Assembly: GCA_002335115.1 (NCBI GenBank)
Contig: DDCR01000019.1
Coordinates: 1 to 13,994, forward strand
Source: Oceanospirillaceae bacterium UBA2001
GTDB taxonomy: Bacteria; Pseudomonadota; Gammaproteobacteria; Pseudomonadales; Balneatricaceae
Length of the DNA stretch: 13,994 bases
Direction: 5' to 3'
The notes beneath the pieces are model-generated. The model was not told the origin of the DNA and did not search any database. It worked only from the letters and a program-made list of their open reading frames with translations. The stretch's first letter is position 1. Every line of letters starts with the position of its first letter. The position numbers and the translations under genes were made by a program. Below, in pieces: positions 1-7,308 of this stretch.

Positions 1-10
1 TCTTTTGCGT

Positions 11-1825
11 TTAATAAACGTAAACCGCTCCAGCACCTGATATCCCATTATTAGCTTGTCCAGTGCCAGCCACCCCGGTTGCATTACTACTTTCCTTCGC
101 CGCTCCAACTACCATGGTAGCTCCAGTTTCATCCATGGCAATTGAAACACTAAACTGGTCACTCGAACCCGTATTAGGAGCCTTTAGAAAAGAAGTTTTA
201 GCCCAAGATGAGCCTGACTTAGTGTAAAAGTACACGGCTCCTGCCTGCGTTAATGAGCCTGAATTATTTGAATCACTGAAGACACCTAAGTTACTGCTGG
301 AGTTCCATATAGTACCAATGGCTAAACTGCTGCCTGTTTTATTAAGCGCAAGCCCACGTTTTCCCCCAAAAAAGTTATCGTTATCGTGATCTGATTTGAT
401 GTAAGCTTCTTGGCTCCATGTACCGCTTTCTTTTCTGAAAACATAAACCGCACTGGAACTTTGGGACGAGTTATCTGCACCCTCGGTATTGACGTCGCTG
501 AGGCCTAAGGCATTACTATCCTCGCCCCCTGCTGCCACAGCAATGGTTAAACCATCTTGACTGATCAAAAGACTTTCGTCCCCACCAAACTCATCGTCTG
601 CCTCAGCATTACTGGCTTTAATATAGGCCTCTTGAGTCCAATTCGTACCGTCATATACAAACACATACATAGCACCAGCGTCTGTTGCACTATTATTTTC
701 GGTACTATTGATCCCTGTGGATGAACTGTCTTCATTAAATGCACTAACCACTAGAGTTAAGCCGTCACCACTGAGGCTGAGCTTACCAAAATTATCCCCT
801 GCACCAGTATTATCGGCCTTAATATACTGAGTCTGTTGCCAAACAGAACTACTGCGGGTGAATATATAGACAGCCCCTGCATCAACTGATGTATTATTAT
901 TGCCAGTGCCAGTGAATTCTGTCTCACCGCTATCCTCATAAATGGCACCTACAGCAACAATATTTCCATTATCACTGATATCCAAGGCACCAAAAGCTCC
1001 AAACTGATCATCATTATCGCTATAGGTTGGTTTTAAATAAGCTTGCTGAGCCCACGATGATGTGGCCTTATAAAACACATAAACAGCACCAGAATTAGAC
1101 TTAGTGTCACTGTTTCCATCTTCGTTTTCTGCGCCAACAACTAAGGTTTTGCCATCGCCCGACAAACTAATACTTGAACCAAAGTGATCATCAGCTCCCG
1201 TATTGCTGGCCTTAATGTAAGCCTCTTGTTGCCACACATTATTGCTTTTGGTGAACACATAGACTGCGCCTGAATCATTTATTATCGTGTCAGTTGCTGT
1301 GCTATTAACACCAGTTAAACTGCTATCTTCTCGGGGAGCTCCTACAGCCAATGTGTTGCCATCTGAACTCACATCTAACACATCCCCAAACCAATCATTT
1401 AAACCAGTATTACTGGCCTTTAAATAAGCAATGCTATTGGTCATAGTGCTAGACACGGAAAGAGTCGAAGAACTAGTACACCCAAAACTGTTACACGACT
1501 TGAGAATATATTGCGCACTTACACGAGCATGCAAAGGCACAATATGATTGGCAACACCGTTACCTTGCACGATATTACTGCCCACCTGAGTGAAACCCGA
1601 TGCACCATCTGGATTTTCCATTAACTGGTAATAGGTTGCATCAGCCACATCAGACCAGGTAAAACGAAAGGTCTTATTAGATTCAAAAGACAAAGTTGAA
1701 GCAGCAGCAATTGCAGGCACTGCAGTAATCGAAGTTGTTGAACCACCACAGCTCAGTAACACAACCCCAAAGGTAAACATGGTTAGTATTTTAAATCGTA
1801 TGTTAGCTTGCATAATGCCTTTCAT
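11..1825 (-). CDS. FG-GAP repeat lipoprotein, predicted seven-bladed beta-propeller
   Basis: A 604-residue protein likely exported and lipid-anchored. Residues 5-26 form a basic start, a hydrophobic stretch and a lipobox ending VLLSC, with Cys26 as the probable lipidated residue, followed by a Ser/Thr-rich linker. Residues about 40-125 resemble a fibronectin-III-like fold (FTWSDVADATYYQL). From about 133 to the end there are seven copies of one unit: Y(L/I)KASNTG..D.FG, then S.DG.TL.VGA..EDS, then a Ser/Asn-rich loop, then GAVYVF. Units begin near 133, 203, 263, 334, 401, 475 and 547. FG-GAP units of this kind build integrin-alpha-like propellers, and seven is the usual blade number, so the gene looks complete. 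Asp-rich loops could bind calcium. The start is uncertain: ATG at 1813 (residue 5) has AAAGG four bases upstream and leaves a better signal peptide than ATG at 1825. A surface adhesion or binding role is only an inference; the ligand is unknown. Confidence 0.85.
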   Translation of the reverse strand: MKGIMQANIRFKILTMFTFGVVLLSCGGSTTSITAVPAIAAASTLSFESNKTFRFTWSDVADATYYQLMENPDGASGFTQVGSNIVQGNGVANHIVPLHARVSAQYILKSCNSFGCTSSSTLSVSSTMTNSIAYLKASNTGLNDWFGDVLDVSSDGNTLAVGAPREDSSLTGVNSTATDTIINDSGAVYVFTKSNNVWQQEAYIKASNTGADDHFGSSISLSGDGKTLVVGAENEDGNSDTKSNSGAVYVFYKATSSWAQQAYLKPTYSDNDDQFGAFGALDISDNGNIVAVGAIYEDSGETEFTGTGNNNTSVDAGAVYIFTRSSSVWQQTQYIKADNTGAGDNFGKLSLSGDGLTLVVSAFNEDSSSTGINSTENNSATDAGAMYVFVYDGTNWTQEAYIKASNAEADDEFGGDESLLISQDGLTIAVAAGGEDSNALGLSDVNTEGADNSSQSSSAVYVFRKESGTWSQEAYIKSDHDNDNFFGGKRGLALNKTGSSLAIGTIWNSSSNLGVFSDSNNSGSLTQAGAVYFYTKSGSSWAKTSFLKAPNTGSSDQFSVSIAMDETGATMVVGAAKESSNATGVAGTGQANNGISGAGAVYVY

Positions 1826-2064
1826 ACTCGATTTTCAGCGAGCAAATTCAAAAGACAGAACATCAGGTTTATTTCACTTTAAACCTGCTTATCCTGAAAT
1901 TCCACCTCTCCTAACACACCTTACAACCGCCAGATAAGCCGTGTAAGTCCATCAAAGAAGCACAAAACTCATCATATACCACTATTTAAGTAATGTCTTT
2001 TTTTGCATATGCTATTTAAACAAACTCTTGGATAATTCAATAACAAAAATAACAACTTAGCCAC
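1826..2064. other. AT-rich intergenic region
   Basis: This spacer separates the propeller lipoprotein from the coiled-coil/CxxC gene, both on the minus strand. It should hold the lipoprotein promoter and the 3' end of the upstream transcript. I see no convincing ORF, no clear intrinsic terminator and no promoter hexamers strong enough to annotate. Confidence 0.5.
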
Positions 2065-2517
2065 TTAAAGCCAATAGGCATCTTCTTGTCCGTTGTCTAA
2101 ATCTTTATCTAAGTCGATGGCTCTGTCTCGGTCTTTATCTTTATGATGATCTTTATCCAAGTCTCTAAAATGTTTTTGGGTATGGGCCAATGCCCCACTG
2201 TGTTGATTTTTTGTATCGATGGAGCCACCTATATGCAGAACACATTGGCCACATAGGTTTAGGCTTTTTCCTAAACATTGCTTACAGTTGCCTGCAACTG
2301 TATCGGAGTATTCCATTTGCTTTAATTGATCTTCTAACAAAGCCAATTTATTCGACAGTGTTTTTAGGTATTTAGCTTGATCATTATACCGACGCTGCAA
2401 CTCCATAAATTCAGCTGGTCTTTGCTGTAAATCAGCATCTAGCGGTTGCCATTGATTCGTTTTTTTAGGCATCAGCGAATCACTTGCGTACCTGACTCTG
2501 AGTATTAGGTTGTTCAT
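2065..2517 (-). CDS. Small coiled-coil protein with CxxC pair and charged tail, Fur-box regulated
   Basis: A 150-residue protein I do not recognise. It has no signal peptide or membrane segment. Residues about 36-70 (EFMELQRRY...LALLEDQLKQME) have a heptad-like coiled-coil pattern. Cys78, Cys81, Cys89 and Cys92 form a CxxC-x7-CxxC pair typical of a zinc or iron-sulfur knuckle. Residues 118-141 are almost entirely Asp, Lys, Arg and His in DLDKD-like repeats, a composition that could bind metal ions. The start at 2517 is supported by GAGG seven bases upstream. A consensus Fur box is centred 67 bp upstream of the start, so iron repression is likely. The next gene upstream on this strand is closed off by a terminator, so this is probably a one-gene unit. 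A role in iron or metal handling is inferred from the operator and the metal-binding residues. The function is otherwise unknown. Confidence 0.75.
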   Translation of the reverse strand: MNNLILRVRYASDSLMPKKTNQWQPLDADLQQRPAEFMELQRRYNDQAKYLKTLSNKLALLEDQLKQMEYSDTVAGNCKQCLGKSLNLCGQCVLHIGGSIDTKNQHSGALAHTQKHFRDLDKDHHKDKDRDRAIDLDKDLDNGQEDAYWL

Positions 2518-2566
2518 GTTTATGCCTCACATTGGGTTATGTTAGTTTATTTTAAAAATTAACAAC

Positions 2567-2601
2567 TTATTCTTAATGATAATCATTATCATTAAGAATA
2601 A
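2567..2601. promoter_or_regulatory. Fur box (iron-responsive operator)
   Basis: A 35-bp inverted repeat, perfect except for the central base at 2584. Its core TGATAATCATTATCA (2577-2591) is exactly the 7-1-7 heptamer repeat TGATAATnATTATCA that defines Fur operators, and it sits within the 19-bp consensus-like AATGATAATCATTATCATT. It lies 50-84 bp upstream of the minus-strand start at 2517, where it would cover the promoter of the coiled-coil/CxxC gene. No plus-strand gene starts close by, so that gene is the clear target. Confidence 0.85.
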
Positions 2602-2657
2602 CAACCTAATTACATAAAATTTTTACCTTCCACAGGCCCAAAATATTCGTTGCCTCC

Positions 2658-2679
2658 AAAAAACACCCCAAGGGTGTTT
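2658..2679 (-). terminator. Rho-independent terminator of the 69-residue membrane protein gene
   Basis: AAACACCC and GGGTGTTT (2661-2668 and 2672-2679) form an 8-bp stem with a 3-base loop. Read on the minus strand, the stem runs into six consecutive T. It lies 54 bp beyond the stop codon at 2733 and before the Fur box, so it separates the two minus-strand genes into different transcripts. Confidence 0.65.
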
Positions 2680-2732
2680 GAAGAATTAAGGTCTTTAAAA
2701 CAATATGACACATTTATGCATTCTAAAACGCC

Positions 2733-2942
2733 TTACCACCAACCTAATGTTCTACCATTGCCCGCTATAATGAGAACACAAGTCACCACATGTAATGCAA
2801 TCCAAAAGGTTCGAAACGCCAGCGCTTTTTTAACATCGGTTTGAGTGATGGGCAAAAACTCTGGTTTATCATCATCATCGACGCCAATGGGCATGCCCAC
2901 GGTTCTCGCCCACACTTTCAAAAACCGTCTTTGACCGCTCAT
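2733..2942 (-). CDS. Small single-pass membrane protein, family not identified
   Basis: A 69-residue protein. The N-terminus is basic and aromatic (QRRFLKVWART), then comes an acidic patch VDDDDKPEF, then one hydrophobic helix at about 42-61 (AFRTFWIALHVVTCVLIIAG), then the short tail GNGRTLGWW. The positive-inside rule suggests a cytoplasmic N-terminus. The regular layout and the terminator just downstream argue that it is real. Its ATG overlaps the stop of a 5-codon mini-ORF (ATG at 2956, TGA at 2941-2939), and no strong Shine-Dalgarno precedes the main start. No function can be assigned. The opposite-strand reading over part of this stretch is less protein-like. Confidence 0.65.
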   Translation of the reverse strand: MSGQRRFLKVWARTVGMPIGVDDDDKPEFLPITQTDVKKALAFRTFWIALHVVTCVLIIAGNGRTLGWW

Positions 2943-3024
2943 AATTGATTTTTCATTAATTTGTTCTCGTTGTTATGAATTATGACCAATAATTAACTCT
3001 ATATTAGAGCCAGAATATACCAAT

Positions 3025-3068
3025 TAAGCGGTAAGAGTCAGGCTTTAGCTCACCCACTTTACCGCTTA
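3025..3068. repeat. Long intergenic inverted repeat between divergent genes
   Basis: TAAGCGGTAA (3025-3034) and TTACCGCTTA (3059-3068) are perfect 10-bp complements. The stem extends by AGT/ACT if G3035 is bulged out, leaving a 17-base loop. It sits between the minus-strand start at 2942 and the plus-strand start at 3236. There is no T-run on either side, so it is more likely an operator or 5'-UTR structure than a terminator. A shorter palindrome, CTCTA-TAT-TAGAG, lies at 2997-3009. Confidence 0.6.
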
Positions 3069-3235
3069 TATGTTTCGACTTCCCCATGACATTATAATTC
3101 AGATGATTATACTGCTACTATAGTGAAAATTTAGTTCTAAAGAATTAGTAATAAGTTAGTTAGTTAGGCCAGCTAGTGCAGCATCAGTGCCCGCTTAACC
3201 CTACTGTTTTTAACGCCATTGATAAGGAAGTAATA

Positions 3236-3634
3236 ATGAAAACAAAACTAGTTCTTTCAATCTGTGCAGCAGTTCCTGCCATCGTCGCTGTGGTATTCGC
3301 TTCAATTCCTGAATTGGTCACTTTAGCTGCCTTTCCCGAAGCACAGGGTTACGCCTTAGAGATTGGAGTCACACTTCGCTACGCCCTGGCCTCAGTAGTG
3401 TTAATGGTGGCAATCGTCATTTTTAGTGTGCGCAACATTGAAGCGATAAATGATCAAAGAGCGATATTAATGGGCTGTGCAATTGCATTTGCGTTCATGT
3501 GTACAACAATCATAGCCCTGTCTGTATTCCGAGGTATTCCTCTGCAGCTACCCCCCATGGCTGCTACGGCATTTGTGGCGGTGTTGTGCTTACGGACCCG
3601 CAGTAAATTAGAACCAACCTTTAGCGTTTTATAG
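3236..3634 (+). CDS. Four-helix membrane protein, unidentified
   Basis: A 132-residue integral inner-membrane protein. Four hydrophobic segments are visible at about 4-24, 46-65, 76-98 and 102-120, with a short basic tail (RTRSKLEP). The start at 3236 is preferred because AAGGA lies seven bases upstream and the first helix then begins at once; an in-frame reading from 3176 would add a 20-residue hydrophilic extension with no ribosome site. The size and helix number resemble several small DUF-type families such as DUF4345, but I cannot assign it from motifs. A cupin gene follows 35 bp downstream on the same strand with its own strong ribosome site, so the two are probably co-transcribed. A TATAAT at 3093-3098 could be the -10 element, but no matching -35 is seen. 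Confidence 0.7.
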   Translation: MKTKLVLSICAAVPAIVAVVFASIPELVTLAAFPEAQGYALEIGVTLRYALASVVLMVAIVIFSVRNIEAINDQRAILMGCAIAFAFMCTTIIALSVFRGIPLQLPPMAATAFVAVLCLRTRSKLEPTFSVL

Positions 3635-3656
3635 GCAATTCTCAGTTCAATTAACG

Positions 3657-3662
3657 AAGGAG
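3657..3662 (+). promoter_or_regulatory. Strong ribosome binding site of the cupin gene
   Basis: AAGGAG seven bases before the ATG at 3670 fixes the cupin start and implies efficient translation independent of the upstream membrane gene. Confidence 0.7.
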
Positions 3663-3669
3663 CATTAAA

Positions 3670-4020
3670 ATGAAGCATCTATTTAAGCTCGACAATCAAC
3701 AATCAGTTGAGGTAATCAGTGAAATTTTAGAGGGATGGACCGTTGTAAAGGGCTCGCCTTCCATGAAAACTTGGGTGCTCCATACATCTAATGATGGCCG
3801 TATGATGTCTGGGATATGGACAGCCACGCCAGGAACCTATCATGCGACTTATGCTGAATATGAATTTGTTCACCTAATAGAGGGGCGTATCACCATCACA
3901 CCTGATGGTGGACAACCCATGGACGTAGGCCCAGGGGATGCTTTTGTGGTCGATGTCGGGTTTAAGGGCACTTGGGAAATTAAAGAGTCTGTGGTCAAGC
4001 ACTTTGATATTAAGCTATGA
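3670..4020 (+). CDS. Cupin_3 (DUF861-type) domain protein
   Basis: A 116-residue single-domain cytoplasmic cupin. The C-terminal half carries the Cupin_3 signature: EFVHLIEGRITITPDGG (about 65-81), then GPGDAFVVDVGFKGTWE (87-103), then a final VVKHF strand. This family is related to (S)-ureidoglycine aminohydrolase and to many uncharacterised small proteins with bound metal or small ligands. The classical two-His metal motif is weak here (only His58 and His68 nearby), as is common in DUF861 proteins, so catalysis cannot be asserted. It lies 35 bp after the four-helix membrane protein on the same strand, suggesting a shared transcript. The substrate is unknown. Confidence 0.85.
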   Translation: MKHLFKLDNQQSVEVISEILEGWTVVKGSPSMKTWVLHTSNDGRMMSGIWTATPGTYHATYAEYEFVHLIEGRITITPDGGQPMDVGPGDAFVVDVGFKGTWEIKESVVKHFDIKL

Positions 4021-4286
4021 GGTTTACTGAGGCATGCAGTTAAATGAAGATATGTGTTCATGCATTATTTTGGCAGATCAATGATGAGATTAATGGGGCC
4101 AAAGTCAATGGAGTTTCGATTAATATACACACTCCTGATAATTAGGGGCATATTGAAGCCCAATAAGTTTTAATCTACTTTAAGTTAAGTCCATGGGCAG
4201 ACACGCCTCTAGAATAATTTAAAGCGCATACCATACCCTTTTGATGAGAGATCTTTCCTTGAAAGGCAGCTTAACTTTTGAATAAG
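4021..4286. other. Convergent intergenic region
   Basis: This is the space between the 3' ends of the cupin gene (plus) and the TPR-sulfotransferase (minus). Two weak stems occur (GGGC/GCCC near 4144-4160 and CTTTC/GAAAG near 4254-4266), but neither has a good T-run, so I do not call a terminator. There is no supported ORF. Confidence 0.5.
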
Positions 4287-6368
4287 TCAGAGCTCATATC
4301 CAAACTTTGTTGTCCATTTTTCGATCTTAATAAAATATTTTTTTAGAGAGTCTTGATACTTTACCCAGCGGTTACTTGCAGTTTTATATAACGGCTGAAC
4401 TACTTGGGAATAGCTAGGAGTACTTATGATGCCTCGATTCAATGCCGTCTGTTGGTAATTTTCTAATTCATCTTCCCAATCTAGTTCTAGAAAGTTGAGA
4501 AGATTAGAAACTTCCGTTTTCATATCTAAGACTAAGTCCTCATATCTAATCCTATGGATGGTCAACTGATACCGTTTCTCACTCAGCTCTAAAACAGACA
4601 TCGCAGCTGCGTAAAAGTCCACAATTCTGCTTAGCTCAACCATATTAGCCATTGCGTCATTAGCTTGAAAAGGCTGCATCCAACAACTCAAAATACTGTC
4701 TAACGGATGCCTAAGGGCCAAAATAAACTTTGCAGTAGGAAACAGCTTATGAATCATTGGCACATCAACGATGTTGAGGGGAAACTTGTCAATTACGCAA
4801 CCACTACGGTTAGTTGAGTCGTGCCTTGATAGTTCCTCAAAATAAACCTCTCTAGCATGTAAGAGCTCTTGACTGGTTAAGTTCTCAATATCAAAGGTAC
4901 TTAGATTGTTGCCCAAGTATTTTTTTGCCTTTGAGAGCATGTTTTTTTCTTCAACGACACTAATTTTAGAATGGGTTCGCAAGATAGTATCAAGAAGAGT
5001 GGTTCCAGATCTTGGAAAGCCAATTAAAAATATGGGTACATCTGCAGAGGACTCCTCCTTCAGATTCTGGTAATAAGGAGCTTCTAAAGCATTGTTTAAG
5101 TCTTTAACTCGCACTAAAAGCTCATCAAAATAACTCTGAGCCTGCTTTGCATCATAAACTGGCGAGTTAATATAGGTGTTGTTCATTTCAGTAAAAGAAA
5201 TAAATGCTGCGTTGTAGTTTTTTTGATGCTGCTCTAATTTGGCCCTTAATTGCCAAAATAAGGACGTTCTTGTTGCCGCAAGCTGGTCAATATTGATCAA
5301 GCCAATTAAAGTCTCACAATGATCGTAATTTTGTGACCTGTAATGATAAAGGGCCTCATAATACAGCAGATCACTTGGTAGTTTTTTTAGCGCAGCTTTA
5401 GCTATAGAAATGACCTCACTGAGTTCAGCCAACTTATTGGACCTTTCATACAATTCGCATGTATTACTATAGGCATCAGCGTAATCTGGCTTAATTTTTA
5501 TAGCCCGTTTATAACTATCTATAGCCGCTTTTTGTTCACCTTTATCCTTTAGTGCAATGCCTTTGTTGTAAAAGGCTTCAGCATAATCAGGTTTAATTTT
5601 TAGAGCCTTTTTATAGCTGACTATAGCCGCATCAGTCTCACCTTTAGCATTTAAAGCGTTACCAATATTATTATAGACATCAGCAAATTTAGGCTTAATT
5701 TTTAAAGCCTTTTTGAAATAGTCCAAAGCTGCATCAGGATCACCCTTAGCATTTAAAACGTTACCAATATTATTGTAGGCCTCAGCATTCCCAGGATTCA
5801 CCTTTAAAGACCGTTTAAAGCAGACTATGGCCGCATCAAATTGCATTAATCCTGCATTAGAAGCCCCGGCAATATTGCATAGGATAAATGAATTGGGGAA
5901 CCTCTCCAGCTTCTGATTGGCTTCAACCAAAGCTTGTTGCAATCGCCCTTGATTATAAAGGTTCATGATAGCCTGAAGCTCATCTGCAGGAGGGTGTTGT
6001 GGGTTTTTACTTGTTTTAGAAAGCCGTTTTTTTATTTGAGCAAAAGCGTCGCTTTTAAAGCCCTTTTTCGTTGCTTGATGAAATACAGTTTTTGCATCAG
6101 CAAGTCGGCCTAACTTAATCAAAGCTTCGATATAGCTTAACCAAAACTGGGCAACATCTGGTTTGGTTTCTAAAGCGGTTTGAAAGAAGGGCAAAGCTTC
6201 TAGGGTCTTGCCAATACCGACAGCCAGCACGCCCATATTATGGTTAGCATCTGGGTGTTTGGGCTGTGCCTTGAGGATAGAAGTATAGTACCTATCAGCT
6301 TCTTGAACCTGGCCAGCTTTGTGCGCTTCAACGCCCTTCTTTAAGGCTCCGTTTATTGTCAATTCCAC
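4287..6368 (-). CDS. TPR-repeat sulfotransferase family protein
   Basis: A 693-residue two-part protein. Residues 1-115 and about 126-330 are tetratricopeptide repeats; four units at about 160-300 are nearly identical (AEAYNNIGNVLNAKGD, KKALKIKP). Residues about 440-690 form a PAPS-dependent sulfotransferase domain. The 5'-phosphosulfate loop is PIFLIGFPRSGTTLLDTIL (445-463), and the 3'-phosphate motif is RHPLDSILSCW with Arg553 and Ser558. The VVEEKN segment at 471-476 matches the place of the catalytic Glu in tyrosylprotein sulfotransferases. TPR arrays in such fusions are thought to hold a protein or polymer acceptor; the acceptor here is unknown. Translation starts at GTG 6368, with CGGA upstream and no better in-frame ATG. 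There is no signal peptide, so it acts in the cytoplasm. It appears to be a single-gene unit, convergent with the cupin gene. Confidence 0.9.
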   Translation of the reverse strand: MELTINGALKKGVEAHKAGQVQEADRYYTSILKAQPKHPDANHNMGVLAVGIGKTLEALPFFQTALETKPDVAQFWLSYIEALIKLGRLADAKTVFHQATKKGFKSDAFAQIKKRLSKTSKNPQHPPADELQAIMNLYNQGRLQQALVEANQKLERFPNSFILCNIAGASNAGLMQFDAAIVCFKRSLKVNPGNAEAYNNIGNVLNAKGDPDAALDYFKKALKIKPKFADVYNNIGNALNAKGETDAAIVSYKKALKIKPDYAEAFYNKGIALKDKGEQKAAIDSYKRAIKIKPDYADAYSNTCELYERSNKLAELSEVISIAKAALKKLPSDLLYYEALYHYRSQNYDHCETLIGLINIDQLAATRTSLFWQLRAKLEQHQKNYNAAFISFTEMNNTYINSPVYDAKQAQSYFDELLVRVKDLNNALEAPYYQNLKEESSADVPIFLIGFPRSGTTLLDTILRTHSKISVVEEKNMLSKAKKYLGNNLSTFDIENLTSQELLHAREVYFEELSRHDSTNRSGCVIDKFPLNIVDVPMIHKLFPTAKFILALRHPLDSILSCWMQPFQANDAMANMVELSRIVDFYAAAMSVLELSEKRYQLTIHRIRYEDLVLDMKTEVSNLLNFLELDWEDELENYQQTALNRGIISTPSYSQVVQPLYKTASNRWVKYQDSLKKYFIKIEKWTTKFGYEL
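5544..5849 (-). repeat. 102-bp tandem DNA repeats encoding TPR units
   Basis: Three consecutive units have an exact 102-nt (34-codon) period. For example AGCATTTAAA..GTTACCAATATTATT recurs at 5646 and 5748 with a single change in its first 25 bases. Identity at the DNA level beyond what the protein requires points to recent internal duplication or gene conversion. Confidence 0.75.
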
Positions 6369-6618
6369 AAATCAGTCCGTGATAAATTCGGTAATGCGAG
6401 ACTATCATATAAAGCACATTTATTTAAATATCTTTGGTATATTAGCTTCCGCATAGGGCCTGTTTAAAAAAAGTTGGGTTTAAGTCATTAGGTGTGTTTT
6501 TAATTCCACTTAAAAGACTAGGTTATGAAAACAGTAATACCTGTAAACGAATGTGAGAATCCCTTTATAACGTAAAGAAACTTATCGATAACGTGTGCCA
6601 GAGTGTATTTTTGTGAGA
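6369..6618. other. Divergent intergenic region
   Basis: This AT-rich stretch lies between the sulfotransferase start (minus) and the zinc-ribbon gene (plus) and should carry both promoters. A TATGAT near the sulfotransferase start may be a -10 element, but no -35 matches. No ORF or repeat is supported. Confidence 0.45.
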
Positions 6619-6792
6619 ATGAGAACTAAAAAATGTGAGGTTTGTAAAAACGCAAATGAAGTCCTTTATAGGTGTAGATATCAAGACTCGGATAATTGGG
6701 TATTTCTCTGTGGAAAGTGCCTCAAAGAGGTTAAGACAAGTTTTGTGGATACTTACCAGTACGGTGGCACTTGGAAAAGTAAGAAAAAATAA
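6619..6792 (+). CDS. Small zinc-ribbon-like protein
   Basis: A 57-residue protein with two CxxC knuckles, Cys6/Cys9 (KCEVCKNA) and Cys31/Cys34 (FLCGKCLKEV), separated by LYRCRYQDSDNWVF. The tail is YQYGGTWKSKKK. This arrangement fits a four-Cys zinc ribbon of the small conserved type found in many gammaproteobacteria; I recall no characterised role. The start is taken at ATG 6619, which puts the first knuckle right at the N-terminus; an in-frame GTG at 6595 would add eight residues, and neither has a clear ribosome site. It is flanked by poorly coding DNA and is not in an obvious operon. DNA or RNA binding is a guess from the fold only. Confidence 0.7.
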   Translation: MRTKKCEVCKNANEVLYRCRYQDSDNWVFLCGKCLKEVKTSFVDTYQYGGTWKSKKK

Positions 6793-7170
6793 AGCTCCGC
6801 TCATAAGCTTACATAAATACACAGCTATACGTATGAGCAGCTGTGAAAGCTAAAACTGTGAACTGCACAGATCAATTTTACAGACGTGTTAGATTACTAC
6901 GTCATGCTAATAAACATTATTGATCCCTGCCCATATACCGTAAAGCTATGTAAGCAACATTGTGAGCTAACCAAGGAGCTGATATTTTATTGTCACATTT
7001 CAAATCTATACTCACTGCTGTGTTTTAGCTACGAGGTTATTCATAAATTCTGTCGCCGATCTAACTTAAATCCCTTTGCCGACATTGGACTTCGCATGAT
7101 TACCCTCATAGCCTATTTCGCTGGATTCTTTAATGCGATTATGTACCTTGTATTCACTCTTTCGGCCAAA
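6793..7170. other. Low-coding region with an unsupported ORF
   Basis: A reading frame opening with GTG at 6886 and running to 7218 (plus) would give 110 residues with a hydrophobic patch (YFAGFFNAIMYLVFTL). It has no ribosome site, no recognisable family, an odd Cys- and Ile-rich composition, and its 3' end is a perfect hairpin. I leave it uncalled. An ACAGCT/AGCTGT inverted repeat lies near 6820-6843. The stretch could be decayed DNA. Confidence 0.4.
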
Positions 7171-7197
7171 GGTAGGCATCCAAAACTGATGCCTACC
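7171..7197. repeat. REP-like perfect hairpin
   Basis: GGTAGGCATC and GATGCCTACC are perfect 10-bp complements around a 7-base loop (CAAAACT). There is no T-run after it on the plus strand and only TTT on the minus strand. The GC-rich stem in AT-rich flanks, with a GATGCCTAC core, looks like a dispersed extragenic palindrome (REP type) rather than part of a gene. Confidence 0.6.
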
Positions 7198-7280
7198 AGC
7201 CCTAAATTGAAGGTTTAACATGACCTGATAGGCCTTCAAAATTATAAAATAGAGCACTAAAATAAAGCACGAAAATAAAG

Positions 7281-7308
7281 ACAATAAAATGAAGACAATA
7301 AAATGAAG
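7281..7308 (+). repeat. 14-bp tandem duplication spanning a start codon
   Basis: ACAATAAAATGAAG occurs twice head to tail (7281-7294 and 7295-7308). Each copy holds an ATG. The second ATG (7303) opens the DUF2237 gene. The first (7289) opens the five-codon frame MKTIK, whose TGA stop overlaps the second ATG (ATGA). Confidence 0.9.

Noticed and set aside
2650..2844. 64-residue plus-strand ORF
   Set aside because: It overlaps the more convincing 69-residue membrane protein and its terminator on the other strand, and lacks protein-like features.
3176..3235. 20-residue N-terminal extension of the four-helix membrane protein
   Set aside because: The ATG at 3236 has a clear AAGGA site and begins directly at the first helix; the extension has no ribosome site.
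6886..7218. 110-residue plus-strand ORF from a GTG
   Set aside because: No ribosome site, no family resemblance, unusual composition, and a perfect hairpin inside its 3' end; the overlapping minus-strand frame (7066-7284) is no better.
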